DNA of 22,231 bases from a virus. Each line of letters starts with the position of its first letter. Positions within the stretch are counted from its first letter, which is position 1. A model generated the notes under the pieces. The model made no database searches. It was not told the origin of the DNA and saw nothing but the letters and a program-made list of their open reading frames with translations. This document shows positions 5,774 to 13,818 of the stretch, one piece after another. The DNA lies in IMG/VR virus record IMGVR_UViG_3300048924_000203, positions 1 to 22,231 of that record; one strand, 5' to 3'. The position numbers and the translations under genes are program-made.

Positions 5774-6267
5774 GCGATTTGGAACGCGTCTTCGTCGTCC
5801 GTCCGGCCTACGACTGCATTGGTGTCCAGCCGTGCGTCCACGGGTCTTTGAACTGCAAGCCCGGTACCGGCGGATCTCATGGTCGGCACAACGCCGAGAT
5901 GAATTTCACCGTTCGGGGCCCGGATGCAGAGATCACCTTGGTGATCGGAACAGGGTGGGATTTGCCGACGGTTCCCAAGCATCACCGGATCAGGAAGTTG
6001 CTGGAGTGCCCCAGTGGACGTTTCGTCGAAATGCACACAGCTCACCCACGTTTCGAAGGCCAAGCGGGCAACGAACCTGGTGGCGACGGAACGTGCAAGG
6101 ACTGGACCGGGTGCTACATCAGCACCGGGTATCGGATGGCAGAAGAACCGGCTCTTCTCCTGGTCGAGAAGGGGTCCGATGCAGTGTGGGAGTGGCTCGA
6201 AACCCTCTACGCGGAAACACAATCCGAGATGGCCGCAGTGCGTGCGGCTGGGGAGGCCAACTCATGA
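5770..6267 (+). CDS. Hypothetical phage protein, 165 aa
   Basis: ATG 5770 overlaps the previous stop by 4 bp. The protein is beta-rich (VFVVRPAYDCIGVQPC...VRGPDAEITLVIGTGWDLP) and then CKDWTGCYISTGYRMAEEPALLLV, ending in a helix (AVWEWLETLYAETQSEM). Cysteines come in pairs that could bind metal. It is of the kind often seen in actinophage early regions, but I cannot name a domain or function. Confidence 0.6.
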   Translation: MSDLERVFVVRPAYDCIGVQPCVHGSLNCKPGTGGSHGRHNAEMNFTVRGPDAEITLVIGTGWDLPTVPKHHRIRKLLECPSGRFVEMHTAHPRFEGQAGNEPGGDGTCKDWTGCYISTGYRMAEEPALLLVEKGSDAVWEWLETLYAETQSEMAAVRAAGEANS

Positions 6268-6638
6268 CTGTCCTGCATGAGCAGCAAGCGGTGGATTGGT
6301 TGGCGGTGGAGTTCGTGTGCAACGGCACTCCGATGCGTCTCGGTGATGATCGAGCCACGTTGGAGGCGGCGGTGTTGACGATCGGGTTCCAACTGACGGT
6401 GAAGCAGATCGCGGAACGCTGCGGCACGCACACCTGCAGGGTGTCCCGCATCCTGAATGATCACGGCGCGGTCCAGTGCCTGATCTGCCGACGGAACCTG
6501 CTGTGCACCAACGGGATCACCCCTGAGCATGTTGGATCGAATGGTCTGCGGTGCGGCATGTCTGGCTACCAGATCGGCGATGCCGCACGGGCAGGTTTGA
6601 TCCGGGCTGCCAACCGCAAGATGGCGAGGCTCGGATGA
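6264..6638 (+). CDS. HTH and Cys-motif protein, 124 aa
   Basis: A helix-turn-helix is visible at about residues 44-70 (LTVKQIAERCGTHTCRVSRIL). A C-terminal motif CLICRRNLLC (residues 73-82) may hold zinc. It starts at ATG 6264 with a 4-bp overlap. The pattern fits a small phage DNA-binding regulator; its target is unknown. Confidence 0.55.
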   Translation: MTVLHEQQAVDWLAVEFVCNGTPMRLGDDRATLEAAVLTIGFQLTVKQIAERCGTHTCRVSRILNDHGAVQCLICRRNLLCTNGITPEHVGSNGLRCGMSGYQIGDAARAGLIRAANRKMARLG

Positions 6639-6979
6639 TGCCCAGTGAACTTGTGGCCTGCCCCGGCTGTGGCCGGAATGTGTTGACCGCGTATGGCCAG
6701 TACAACCCGCACAACGGCGCGGAAGGTGTTGCGGGGGAGTGCTTCATGTCTCGCATGCCGATGCCAATCGTCGGACACGACGAAGAGTCAATGGAGGAGC
6801 GCGCTGCCATCGTCGCCGGCCTGGCCAGGCAGGTTCAGGACGAGGACCCGGCCGCTGTGTGGAAGTACCTGACCGCAGTCCCCGCGGTGTTCGTACAGGA
6901 GTTGCTGCAGGTCGCACTCGCCGGTCTTGACGTGGAAGGCAAACGGGTGAAAGACATCTGGGAAAGGTGGGCGGCATGA
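6635..6979 (+). CDS. Zinc-ribbon-like protein, 114 aa
   Basis: ATG 6635 (ATGATG; 6638 is possible) overlaps the upstream stop. The N-terminus has LVACPGCGRNVLTAYG, a CxxC half zinc-ribbon, and a later Cys in GECFMS. A helical C-terminal half (AAVWKYLTAVPAVFVQELLQVALAGLDV) follows. Family unknown. It belongs to the tightly packed early genes. Confidence 0.55.
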   Translation: MMPSELVACPGCGRNVLTAYGQYNPHNGAEGVAGECFMSRMPMPIVGHDEESMEERAAIVAGLARQVQDEDPAAVWKYLTAVPAVFVQELLQVALAGLDVEGKRVKDIWERWAA

Positions 6980-7248
6980 ACGACACCAGAGTAGACCGGG
7001 TCGCTGCCGCAGTCGCGGAGGTCCAGGGACGCGGCGTCGACGCGAAGTACGCAGTACGAGTGCTGCACAGTGCTGTTGAAGAGTGGTCAGGGTTCGCGGA
7101 CGAGTTGCCTTGCGGTGACGTCGATGTGGCTCGTGTGGGGATTCTGCTGCGGAAGTCCCGTGGACGGTTCTCCGCCAACGACATCCCAGCTGCACACACC
7201 GCGCTGTCGGCGGCTCGCGATGCAATTCGGAAGGTGGCGGCACGATGA
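6976..7248 (+). CDS. Small helical protein, 90 aa
   Basis: ATG 6976 overlaps the stop of the gene before by 4 bp. The product (VDRVAAAVAEVQGRGVDAKYAVRVL...) is mainly helical with a short acidic stretch and ends in a basic helix. No motif is recognised. Confidence 0.5.
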   Translation: MNDTRVDRVAAAVAEVQGRGVDAKYAVRVLHSAVEEWSGFADELPCGDVDVARVGILLRKSRGRFSANDIPAAHTALSAARDAIRKVAAR

Positions 7249-8054
7249 CCGCGTCATTGACCAGCACCTGCGCCTGCGGACATGGAACGACGCACCACTT
7301 CTGGCATCAAGTCGCGTACACGCACTGCAAGGTGTGCCTGTCATGCGGTGGTGACGTCACGGACCGGCGCGGCTGCTGCCAGCGCCCGAAACGCTGCCCC
7401 TGCAACAAACCCACGCAGGAACCCACCCCCGACCCGCACGGCGACGTACCGGGCCCCAGCGGCAACGCCGACACGAGTACCGGCGATACGCAACCCAATC
7501 CAAACCCCACAGGGGACGAAACGAATCGAGGAGAAGTAGTGACTGATATGCACTCTGTCGCCCTACGGGCAGGCGTGTTCCATGTCGTCGAGCGCGAGGC
7601 CAAGGCGGCCAAAGAAGCCGCGAAGGCCGAACTGTCGGGGCTGCTGATGGCCGGCGACACCGTCGCAGGCCGGGTCGGCGACGAGATTCTGTGCAAAGCC
7701 TCGTGGTCGAAGGGATCGGCGCGGGTTGTCGTGACCGACGAGAAGGCATTCACCGCGTGGGTGAAAGAGAAGCATCCGACCGAAATTGTCGAGAAGGTGA
7801 ACGAGGCGTACGTCAAGTCGCTCAAGCAGATTGACGGCGTGCTGGTCGACGCGGCCGGTGAGATCGCACCCGGTATCGAGGTGAAGGTCGGTGACCCGTC
7901 GCTGTCGGTCCGGGCCGAGAAGGGCGCGTTGGAGCTTGTCGACAAGCTGATCGCGGAGGGGCGGGTTTCCCTTGGCGGGATCAAGGAACTGGTCACCGAA
8001 GCCGAGACCGTGGTCGTTGTGGAGGGCGAAGTGGTTGAGGGGAGTGACGTCTGA
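7245..8054 (+). CDS. Zinc-ribbon plus recombination-associated phage protein, 269 aa (or 171 aa from an internal start)
   Basis: From ATG 7245 the first 52 residues are rich in Cys/His (CACGHG...HCKVCLSCGG...CCQRPKRCPC), a likely zinc module. A Pro/Asn/Gly linker follows (about 54-98). The rest is soluble (FHVVEREAKAAKEAAKAEL...ASWSKGSARVVVTDEKAFTAWVKEKHP) and of the type often found just before phage RecA-like ATPases. GTG 7539, in frame, has GAGGAG before it, so the C-terminal part may also be made alone. It ends one base into the ATPase start (TGATG). The function is inferred only from this neighbour: a partner of the ATPase, perhaps for single-stranded DNA. Confidence 0.6.
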   Translation: MTASLTSTCACGHGTTHHFWHQVAYTHCKVCLSCGGDVTDRRGCCQRPKRCPCNKPTQEPTPDPHGDVPGPSGNADTSTGDTQPNPNPTGDETNRGEVVTDMHSVALRAGVFHVVEREAKAAKEAAKAELSGLLMAGDTVAGRVGDEILCKASWSKGSARVVVTDEKAFTAWVKEKHPTEIVEKVNEAYVKSLKQIDGVLVDAAGEIAPGIEVKVGDPSLSVRAEKGALELVDKLIAEGRVSLGGIKELVTEAETVVVVEGEVVEGSDV

Positions 8055-9049
8055 TGGCTCTCAAAACGAGGAAGCCGACGGGTATCCCGCCGTGGCCGCT
8101 GATCCTGATTGAAGGACCGGAGAAGTCGGGGAAGTCCTGGGCGGCAGCGCAGTTCACCGCATCGGAGCGGATCGGTAGCGCGTACTGGATCGACCTCGGT
8201 GAAGGCGCAGCTGACGAGTACATCGAGATTCCCGGCGCCAAATACGAGGTCATCGACCACGACGGTTCATGGTTCGACATCGTCGGACAGGTCCGCGAAG
8301 TCGAGGCTATCGCCGCCGCCTCCGAGAAGCCGGTGGTGCTGATCATCGACTCCATGACCGCCGAGTGGGACATGATCAAAGACTGGATCAGCGTGCGCGC
8401 CAAGGAATCCCGATCAGCGAAGAAGAAGCTGGCGGAGGACCCGAACGCTGAGATCAAACCGTCGATGAATCTGTGGAACGACGCGGCGAGTCGGCATTAC
8501 GAGCTGATGCGCATCTTGATGAAGTTCCCCGGCATCGTGATCATGACGGCGCGCGGCAAGGAGACCGCCGCGCTGGACGCTGATGGCAGGCCGATCGAGA
8601 AGGCGAAGGACTACCGGGTCGAGGGTCACAAAAACCTGCCGTACGACGCGTCGGTGTGGATGCGGTTGTCGCGTGACGATCATCCGCAGGTGATCGGCTG
8701 CCGGTCGGTGAAAGCTGGTGTGCAGCCGGGTGTGGATCGTCCGATCAAACGCGCTGACCTGACGATCGAGCATGTGGTGTTCGACGTCCTGGGCCTGGAC
8801 GTCGCAGTTACCGCGCCCCGTGAGCTGACTGACCTGGTAACTGATGAGTGGGCGATCGCTGAGTCTGCGCGCGCCGAGCTGGGCGCGTACATGAAGGCGC
8901 ACAAGATCGGCTACAAGCCGGTCGCCGAGCGGTTCGCCAAGGAGCACGAGGAAGACCTGGCGGAAACCCGAGATGTGCAGGCCATCCGGAATCTGCTGGA
9001 CGAGCTGAAGCAGGACGTGGCCGCCGCGGCTGAGGCGGTTCCAGCATGA
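8054..9049 (+). CDS. Sak4/AAA_24-type RecA-like ATPase, 331 aa
   Basis: A P-loop GPEKSGKS (residues 21-28) follows the strand WPLILIE. A Walker B strand VVLIID (94-99) is followed by a serine and a methionine (SMT). Then a segment near residue 160 (IVIMTARGKE) carries the sensor-like strand. This order and length fit the phage Sak4 and AAA_24 group: short RecA-like ATPases that anneal or pair single-stranded DNA, usually with an SSB. The C-terminal 90 residues are helical and charged. It is probably the phage recombination or replication-repair ATPase. A DNA-packaging or NTPase role is less likely given the early position. Confidence 0.75.
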   Translation: MALKTRKPTGIPPWPLILIEGPEKSGKSWAAAQFTASERIGSAYWIDLGEGAADEYIEIPGAKYEVIDHDGSWFDIVGQVREVEAIAAASEKPVVLIIDSMTAEWDMIKDWISVRAKESRSAKKKLAEDPNAEIKPSMNLWNDAASRHYELMRILMKFPGIVIMTARGKETAALDADGRPIEKAKDYRVEGHKNLPYDASVWMRLSRDDHPQVIGCRSVKAGVQPGVDRPIKRADLTIEHVVFDVLGLDVAVTAPRELTDLVTDEWAIAESARAELGAYMKAHKIGYKPVAERFAKEHEEDLAETRDVQAIRNLLDELKQDVAAAAEAVPA

Positions 9050-9423
9050 CGGTGATCATCAACGCAGGGTCGCGGATCGGCGGTGAACCGCAGGGCTGGA
9101 CCAACACCATCGAGCAGGCGCGCAAGGAAGCGCGGGCGTGGCTGGACAGGATGACTGCCGAGGGCTTCACCGATGTTGTGCTGGTCGACACAGGCCGCGA
9201 AGAGGCCGGGCGTTGGACGTTCCTGTTCCACCACATCGTCACCGGAGTTGAGGTGCCGCTGCGCGTCCACGGGATCGACGACCTCGACGCATACAAGCGG
9301 CAGCACAAATTCGAGCCGTGTGTGTACTGGAAGGACAGCAGTAGCGCCGAACCGCAGCTCGATGATTTTGCCGCACATGGGTTCTCGAAAACCATGACGT
9401 TCGTGGCGGTGTCCGATGAGTGA
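9046..9423 (+). CDS. Hypothetical phage protein, 125 aa
   Basis: ATG 9046 overlaps the ATPase stop by 4 bp. The product alternates helices and strands (TIEQARKEARAWLDRMTAEGFTDVVLVDTG...RWTFLFHHIV). It has no recognised domain. Its fixed place between the RecA-like ATPase and an HNH gene suggests a DNA metabolism role, but this is only context. Confidence 0.55.
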   Translation: MTVIINAGSRIGGEPQGWTNTIEQARKEARAWLDRMTAEGFTDVVLVDTGREEAGRWTFLFHHIVTGVEVPLRVHGIDDLDAYKRQHKFEPCVYWKDSSSAEPQLDDFAAHGFSKTMTFVAVSDE

Positions 9424-9787
9424 CACCGGGTTTAGCCAAGAAGTGCGGGACCAGATCGACGGCCGGTCGATGGGCATCTGCGAAGTATGCGGCCACGGCC
9501 GAGTCGAGGAACGGCACCACCGCCGGCCACGTCGTGCTGGTGGATCGCGGCTGGCCGACACGAACACTGCGGCCAACGGTCTCGGGTTGTGCCGGGACTG
9601 CCACAGGATGATCGAGTCGCACCGCACGGTGGCGTTGTTGATGGGCTGGCTGCTGACCCAATACGCCTCCCCGGCAGTGAATTCGGTCGTGTACAGGGGC
9701 GAGAGGGTGTTCCTCACTGACGGTGGCGGTATCGCCGTGGCCGGTGTCGACCCGGCGAAATCGCGCCTGATCGGTGGTGCGGTATGA
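9416..9787 (+). CDS. HNH endonuclease, 123 aa
   Basis: The order is CEVCGHG (Cys22, Cys25), HH (34-35), ANGLGLCRDCH (Asn54, Cys59, Cys62, His63) and a following His69. This is the HNH nuclease fold with a CxxC/CxxC structural zinc site. A C-terminal beta-rich tail (MGWLLTQYASPAVNSVVYRGERVFLTDGGG) follows. It starts at ATG 9416, overlapping the previous gene by 8 bp. It sits in the replication/recombination stretch rather than beside a terminase, so it is more likely a DNA repair, homing or host-DNA nuclease than a packaging one. Confidence 0.8.
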   Translation: MSDTGFSQEVRDQIDGRSMGICEVCGHGRVEERHHRRPRRAGGSRLADTNTAANGLGLCRDCHRMIESHRTVALLMGWLLTQYASPAVNSVVYRGERVFLTDGGGIAVAGVDPAKSRLIGGAV

Positions 9788-9981
9788 AACCCGAACTTCC
9801 TGAGCGGGTTCGTCGGCGGCGCCAGTTCCTGCGGCGGCACGTCTGGATCCTGTGGGGCTTGTCGCTGCTGTTGTCCGTGCTGGCGGCGATTCACGCTGTG
9901 CGTGGGTATCCGTGGATCGGTGCACTGTACGTCGCCGAAACGATCCTGATTCTCCTCGTGATCGTGGCGGTGACCGAATGA
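9784..9981 (+). CDS. Small membrane protein, 65 aa
   Basis: After a very basic N-terminus (RVRRRRQFLRRHVW) there are two hydrophobic segments (about 19-37 and 42-62), giving a two-helix membrane hairpin with both ends probably inside. It overlaps both neighbours by 4 bp. No family is recognised. Confidence 0.6.
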   Translation: MKPELPERVRRRRQFLRRHVWILWGLSLLLSVLAAIHAVRGYPWIGALYVAETILILLVIVAVTE

Positions 9982-10541
9982 GCGCCGTCGACTATCACTT
10001 CCTGCCGGGCGTGAGCTTCACGCTCGACGGTGAAACCCTGCCGGCCAGTGAGTTGTGCTGGGCCATGATCGCGCCGTGCGGATGCATCTCGGCTGTTCAC
10101 ATGGTGACCGAGAACGCTGTCACGGAGACCGCGGCGTGGAAGGTGATGGCGGGTAGCGCGGCGGAACTCAAGCGCGACAAGGCCCGTGGATTCACGATCA
10201 AGATGGCCAAGGTCGACGCGGTCTGCCGGCTCCAAGATTGCCCGCATGATCCGAAGTGGGGATACGCGGATGCGCCTCGTCCGGAGGGCTATTCGTGGGC
10301 TGCGCATATGAATAGCCGGGTCCTCCACCTGGTCAAGCTCGAAGAGTCAGACGGTGAACGCGAGTGGGTTGAATCGGGCAGCGATGGCTGGCGCACGAAG
10401 GTCGCTAGTTTGTGCGAGAAGTCGGAAGAGATCGTTCGCGTTTGGAGCCGGAAGTGGTACCGCACGGACGGGAAAGTCGAATGCTCGCAATGTGTTAAGC
10501 GCGCTGAACGTCTGATCCGAGATGGCCAGGTGTCCGCATGA
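9978..10541 (+). CDS. Hypothetical phage protein, 187 aa
   Basis: ATG 9978 overlaps the membrane protein stop. The N-terminal half is beta-rich with CWAMIAPCGCIS. The middle has CRLQDCPHDP, and the C-terminus reads KVECSQCVKRAERLIRDG. The CxxC at the end resembles a zinc-binding knuckle. No domain is recognised. Confidence 0.55.
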   Translation: MSAVDYHFLPGVSFTLDGETLPASELCWAMIAPCGCISAVHMVTENAVTETAAWKVMAGSAAELKRDKARGFTIKMAKVDAVCRLQDCPHDPKWGYADAPRPEGYSWAAHMNSRVLHLVKLEESDGEREWVESGSDGWRTKVASLCEKSEEIVRVWSRKWYRTDGKVECSQCVKRAERLIRDGQVSA

Positions 10542-10972
10542 GCGAGCGCCGATATGTCTACCGTCTCGTGGTCGACAAGTGGCCGACCGACGATGGTCGC
10601 CCGTTCATCGATCAGCCGCTGCATTGGTGGGAGCGGCTGGCGGACGCACACCAGGGGCGAGAGCCAGGTTTCGTCCTCCCGTCGTGGCTGCCGGCCGATT
10701 TGACCCCTTACCTGCCCCGCCGTGGCGGCTTCGACTATGAGGGCTACCTAGACCCTCCGCCGTTCTGCCAGCGTGTTGGTGATCCCGGTGAGCCCCCCGA
10801 ACGCGACTACCCAGGGTCTCCTGGCTACGACGTCATCGCTGTCCCGCACGCCACGCCGCGGCGCCGGTTCCAGCGCGCCGGGCTCGTCGCGGCGGCCGAA
10901 CAGCTCCGCGCCTGGGGTTGCACGGCTCATGTGGAGCGTGCGGAACTCGGTGCTTGGGAGGCGATCCCGTGA
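10538..10972 (+). CDS. Hypothetical phage protein, 144 aa
   Basis: ATG 10538 overlaps by 4 bp. The protein is rich in Pro, Trp and Tyr in its first two thirds (WERLADAHQGREPGFVLPSW...YEGYLDPPPFC) and ends in a helical and beta part (RAGLVAAAEQLRAWGCTAHVERAE) that resembles small actinophage proteins. Function unknown. Confidence 0.55.
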   Translation: MSERRYVYRLVVDKWPTDDGRPFIDQPLHWWERLADAHQGREPGFVLPSWLPADLTPYLPRRGGFDYEGYLDPPPFCQRVGDPGEPPERDYPGSPGYDVIAVPHATPRRRFQRAGLVAAAEQLRAWGCTAHVERAELGAWEAIP

Positions 10973-11271
10973 CCGGCCGTAAGTCGGCGACGATCCCGTT
11001 GCCGATGGAGCTGCCGGTATGCGAGATATGCGAGACAGCGGGCCCATGCGACTGCCAGGCGCTGATCGACGCCGAGCACCAGGCCGCGCGCGAGCTGCAC
11101 GACGCTGCCGGTGTCGGCGGCCCGTGTGGCTGCTGGCACCAGGTCGTCATCCACGAGGGCCATTGCTGCTTCCGGGACGACCCGACACCGCTCGACGAAA
11201 TCAGTGCCTGGCAGGCACCGATCTGTGGGCATTGGCCCGACTTCATCCAACGACCGGAGGTGACCGGATGA
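10969..11271 (+). CDS. Cys/His-rich small protein, 100 aa
   Basis: GTG 10969 overlaps the previous stop by 4 bp. The product carries PVCEICETAGPCDCQ and GPCGCWHQVVIHEGHCC, giving nine cysteines and several histidines, a likely multi-zinc or disulfide-poor metal protein. It lies two genes before the helicase. No family is recognised. Confidence 0.55.
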   Translation: MTGRKSATIPLPMELPVCEICETAGPCDCQALIDAEHQAARELHDAAGVGGPCGCWHQVVIHEGHCCFRDDPTPLDEISAWQAPICGHWPDFIQRPEVTG

Positions 11272-11642
11272 CCGGGGCGGAAGCGGCTCAGGCTGTTGCG
11301 GATCACCTGTGCGGATTCAACTACCAGTGGACGACCGAAGTTGAACTGCAGGAAGCGATCTGGGACGTGCTTCCCGCAGCGTTTCCAGCTGACCGTGAGC
11401 GCTCGCTGTCTCGACGCGACAGGCCCGACTTCCTCGTCGACGTCGACGGGTTCTCGGTCGCTATCGAGGTGAAGGTCGCAGGAGCACGCAACGCAGTTCT
11501 GCGGCAGCTCGGCCGCTACGCCGAACACGACCAAGTCGACGCCATCGTCCTCGCGTCCGGGCGGCGCGTTCTTGCCGCCGGAATGCCCGAAATCATCCAT
11601 GCCAAGCCTGTTTTGGCAATTCATCTTGGAGGTCGCCTGTGA
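11268..11642 (+). CDS. PD-(D/E)XK-fold nuclease-like protein (VRR-NUC/RecB-like), 124 aa
   Basis: The core reads RPDFLVDVDGFSVAIEVKVAG: an Asp (54), then E-V-K (67-69) after a hydrophobic strand, the PD-(D/E)XK catalytic pattern. It is preceded by an alpha helix with a Glu (TEVELQEAIWDVL) and followed by RQLGRYAEHDQVDAIVLAS, a typical core helix and strand. GTG 11639 of the helicase overlaps its stop by 4 bp. In many phages a small nuclease of this fold is paired with an SNF2 helicase, which fits a branched-DNA or replication-restart role. Confidence 0.7.
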   Translation: MTGAEAAQAVADHLCGFNYQWTTEVELQEAIWDVLPAAFPADRERSLSRRDRPDFLVDVDGFSVAIEVKVAGARNAVLRQLGRYAEHDQVDAIVLASGRRVLAAGMPEIIHAKPVLAIHLGGRL

Positions 11643-13354
11643 GCGCCGTTGGAACCATTCGCCGCCAAAAGCACTGGTGGATCATCACGGCCGAACCGCA
11701 CGTCATGATTCGACTCAAACGGCTACTGCCGGGTGTGTCGATCGCGAAGGCCGACTCTCTCGCTGTCACGGCCACAGAGGAGATGGCCCAGGAGATTCGG
11801 TGGGCGATGCAGCGCTGGACGTTTGAGATGCCTGACGCTGACCGTGCTGAGTTGGCTGCGAAGGCCCGATCGGCCGATGACCGTGAACTGCTCGTTGACC
11901 GTATCCGTTCTGGCACAGGGTTTCTGACTCCCGGTGTCGGCTGGCTGGGACCAGCGTCCCCGCTGCGGGACTATCAGCAGCTCGCCACTGACCTGACCAG
12001 GACGACCGGCGCCACACTGATCGTGGATGAACTCGGTCTCGGCAAGACCCTGATGTCCCTCGCTTTGTTGGAGGATCCTGCCGCCCGGCCGGGCGTCGCA
12101 GTGACGCTCACTGGTCTGCCGGGCCAATGGCTGCGCGAACTCAACAAGTTCTACCCGCAGCTGACCGGTGTTGAACTCAAAACCGGGCAGCCGGACAAGG
12201 AGTTGAAGCGGATCTTCAGGGGCGGCGAGCACGTCTCCTACGACCTGATCGTGCTGAACTACGCGAAGCTCGCCAACCTCGGCCCGGTGCTGGCCGACTA
12301 CGTGCACACGGTGATCTTCGACGAGATACAAGAGCTGCGCCGCACCGATTCACTGAAGTATCAGGGCGCGAAGAGCCTGGTGGCGAAGGGCGCCACTGTG
12401 TGTGGGCTGAGCGCGACGCCGGTCTACAACTTCGGCGGCGAGATGTACTCCGTGATGAACATCGTCAAGCCCGGATGTCTCGGTGATCGTGACGAGTTCC
12501 TGCGCGAATGGTCCGGGTCCGGAGGGGATATCGACTCGAAGGTCCGCATCAAGAACCCTGCAGCGCTGCGGTCGCACCTCACGCGGCGTGGTCTGTTCCT
12601 TCGTCGGACCCGTGCTGATGTCGGTATCCAGCTGCCGGCCATCGAGAGCATCGAGCAGCTCGTGCCGTCCGATAGCAACGTTCTGAATGAGTTGTCCGGC
12701 AACGCCATCGAGATGGCACGTCTCATCCTGTCGGCTGACTCATCGAACACGACGAAGTGGCAGACCTCCGCGGAGCTGGACTGGAAGATGCGCCAGGCGA
12801 CGGGAGTATCGAAGGCCCCGTTCGTCGCGGACTTCGTTCGGCTGCTGCTGTCCAGTCAGGAGAAAGTGCTGCTCCTGGGGTGGCATCGCAGTGTCTACGA
12901 CATCTGGATGGAACGGCTCAAGGAATTCAAGCCGGTGATGTACACCGGCACTGAGTCGGTGAACGCGAAAGGTCAGTCCTTCGAGGCGTTTACGAAGGGA
13001 GACGCCCGCGTACTGATCATGTCGCTTCGGTCCGGCGCCGGCCTCGACGGGCTGCAGGAGGTGTGCTCCACGCTGGTGTTCGGTGAGCTGGACTGGTCGC
13101 CTGGTGTGCACCGTCAGGCCATCGGTCGGCTCGGGCGGCCGGGCCAGACGAACGGTGTCCTCGCCTACTTCTGCGTGACGAAGGACGGGTCGGACCCGGT
13201 CATCCTCGACACGCTGAATATCAAGTCGATGGAGTCGGACAAGCTCATCGAGCCGGACATGAAGAACGGTGGATCGGCTATGGCTGTAGTGCCGTCGCAG
13301 CACATCAAGAAGCTGGCCGAGTCGATCTTGGCCTCTGCGAAGGCGAGTGCCTGA
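11639..13354 (+). CDS. SNF2-type DEAD/DEAH-box helicase, 571 aa
   Basis: About 105 residues of N-terminal extension lead to SPLRDYQQLATDL (Q-motif-like). Walker A is DELGLGKT (130-137), the DEAH-type box is DEIQ (228-231) and motif III is GLSATP (257-262). The second RecA domain has a LLLGWHRS strand, SLRSGAGLDGLQ (motif V) and QAIGRLGRPGQ (about 493-503, motif VI). All parts of a SNF2/HepA-like ATP-driven DNA translocase are present. GTG 11639 is the start, overlapping the PD-(D/E)XK gene. It probably works with that nuclease in phage replication, recombination or repair. Confidence 0.85.
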   Translation: MSAVGTIRRQKHWWIITAEPHVMIRLKRLLPGVSIAKADSLAVTATEEMAQEIRWAMQRWTFEMPDADRAELAAKARSADDRELLVDRIRSGTGFLTPGVGWLGPASPLRDYQQLATDLTRTTGATLIVDELGLGKTLMSLALLEDPAARPGVAVTLTGLPGQWLRELNKFYPQLTGVELKTGQPDKELKRIFRGGEHVSYDLIVLNYAKLANLGPVLADYVHTVIFDEIQELRRTDSLKYQGAKSLVAKGATVCGLSATPVYNFGGEMYSVMNIVKPGCLGDRDEFLREWSGSGGDIDSKVRIKNPAALRSHLTRRGLFLRRTRADVGIQLPAIESIEQLVPSDSNVLNELSGNAIEMARLILSADSSNTTKWQTSAELDWKMRQATGVSKAPFVADFVRLLLSSQEKVLLLGWHRSVYDIWMERLKEFKPVMYTGTESVNAKGQSFEAFTKGDARVLIMSLRSGAGLDGLQEVCSTLVFGELDWSPGVHRQAIGRLGRPGQTNGVLAYFCVTKDGSDPVILDTLNIKSMESDKLIEPDMKNGGSAMAVVPSQHIKKLAESILASAKASA

Positions 13355-13818
13355 TGCGCGCGATCACCGTACGACAGCCCTGGGCCTGGCAGATCGTCAA
13401 CCAGCGCAAGAACATCGAGAACCGTACCCGGAACATCGCTGGCAAGTACCGCGGGCCGGTGGCGATCCACGCGGCACTCAAGGCTGATGAGGAAGCGCTG
13501 CGGCGACTCCCGCGGCGCGCGCCCGAATGGGTTACTGAGCCACGCGTTTTCGACTACGGCGTGTTCCTCGGCGTGGTCGACCTTATCGACGTCCACTACG
13601 CCCATTCCTGCTTGAAACGGCGAGAGGGCATCGCGTTGGTGGGGCCTCCAGAGCCCTGCTGTGAGCCCTGGGGTCAGCGCAGCGACGTCTACCACCTGGT
13701 GCTGGACAACCCGCGCCCTATCCCGCTGAAGGACCAATTCACCTACCGCGGCGCCCTCGGCCTGTGGACGCCACCCCCCGACATCGCCGACCGAATCAGA
13801 AAGCTGGTGGACGCATGA
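13354..13818 (+). CDS. ASCH-domain (PUA-like) protein, 154 aa
   Basis: The N-terminus RAITVRQPWAWQIVNQRKNIENR matches the ASCH motif QPWA..I..G.K..E.R. It is followed by a strand-rich core with IAIHAA-like and GVFLGVVDLIDV strands, and ends YRGALGLWTP. ASCH domains are PUA-related and bind RNA or modified nucleobases. ATG 13354 shares one base with the helicase stop. It may act in RNA-level control or on modified bases; no partner enzyme is evident. Confidence 0.75.
   Translation: MRAITVRQPWAWQIVNQRKNIENRTRNIAGKYRGPVAIHAALKADEEALRRLPRRAPEWVTEPRVFDYGVFLGVVDLIDVHYAHSCLKRREGIALVGPPEPCCEPWGQRSDVYHLVLDNPRPIPLKDQFTYRGALGLWTPPPDIADRIRKLVDA

Noticed and set aside
7307-8260. 317-codon leftward open frame
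   Set aside because: Ser/Thr/Pro-rich shadow of the 7245 and 8054 genes, which have recognisable domains.
9416-9787. HNH protein as a packaging (terminase-linked) nuclease
   Set aside because: No terminase or portal gene is nearby; the position is in the early replication region.
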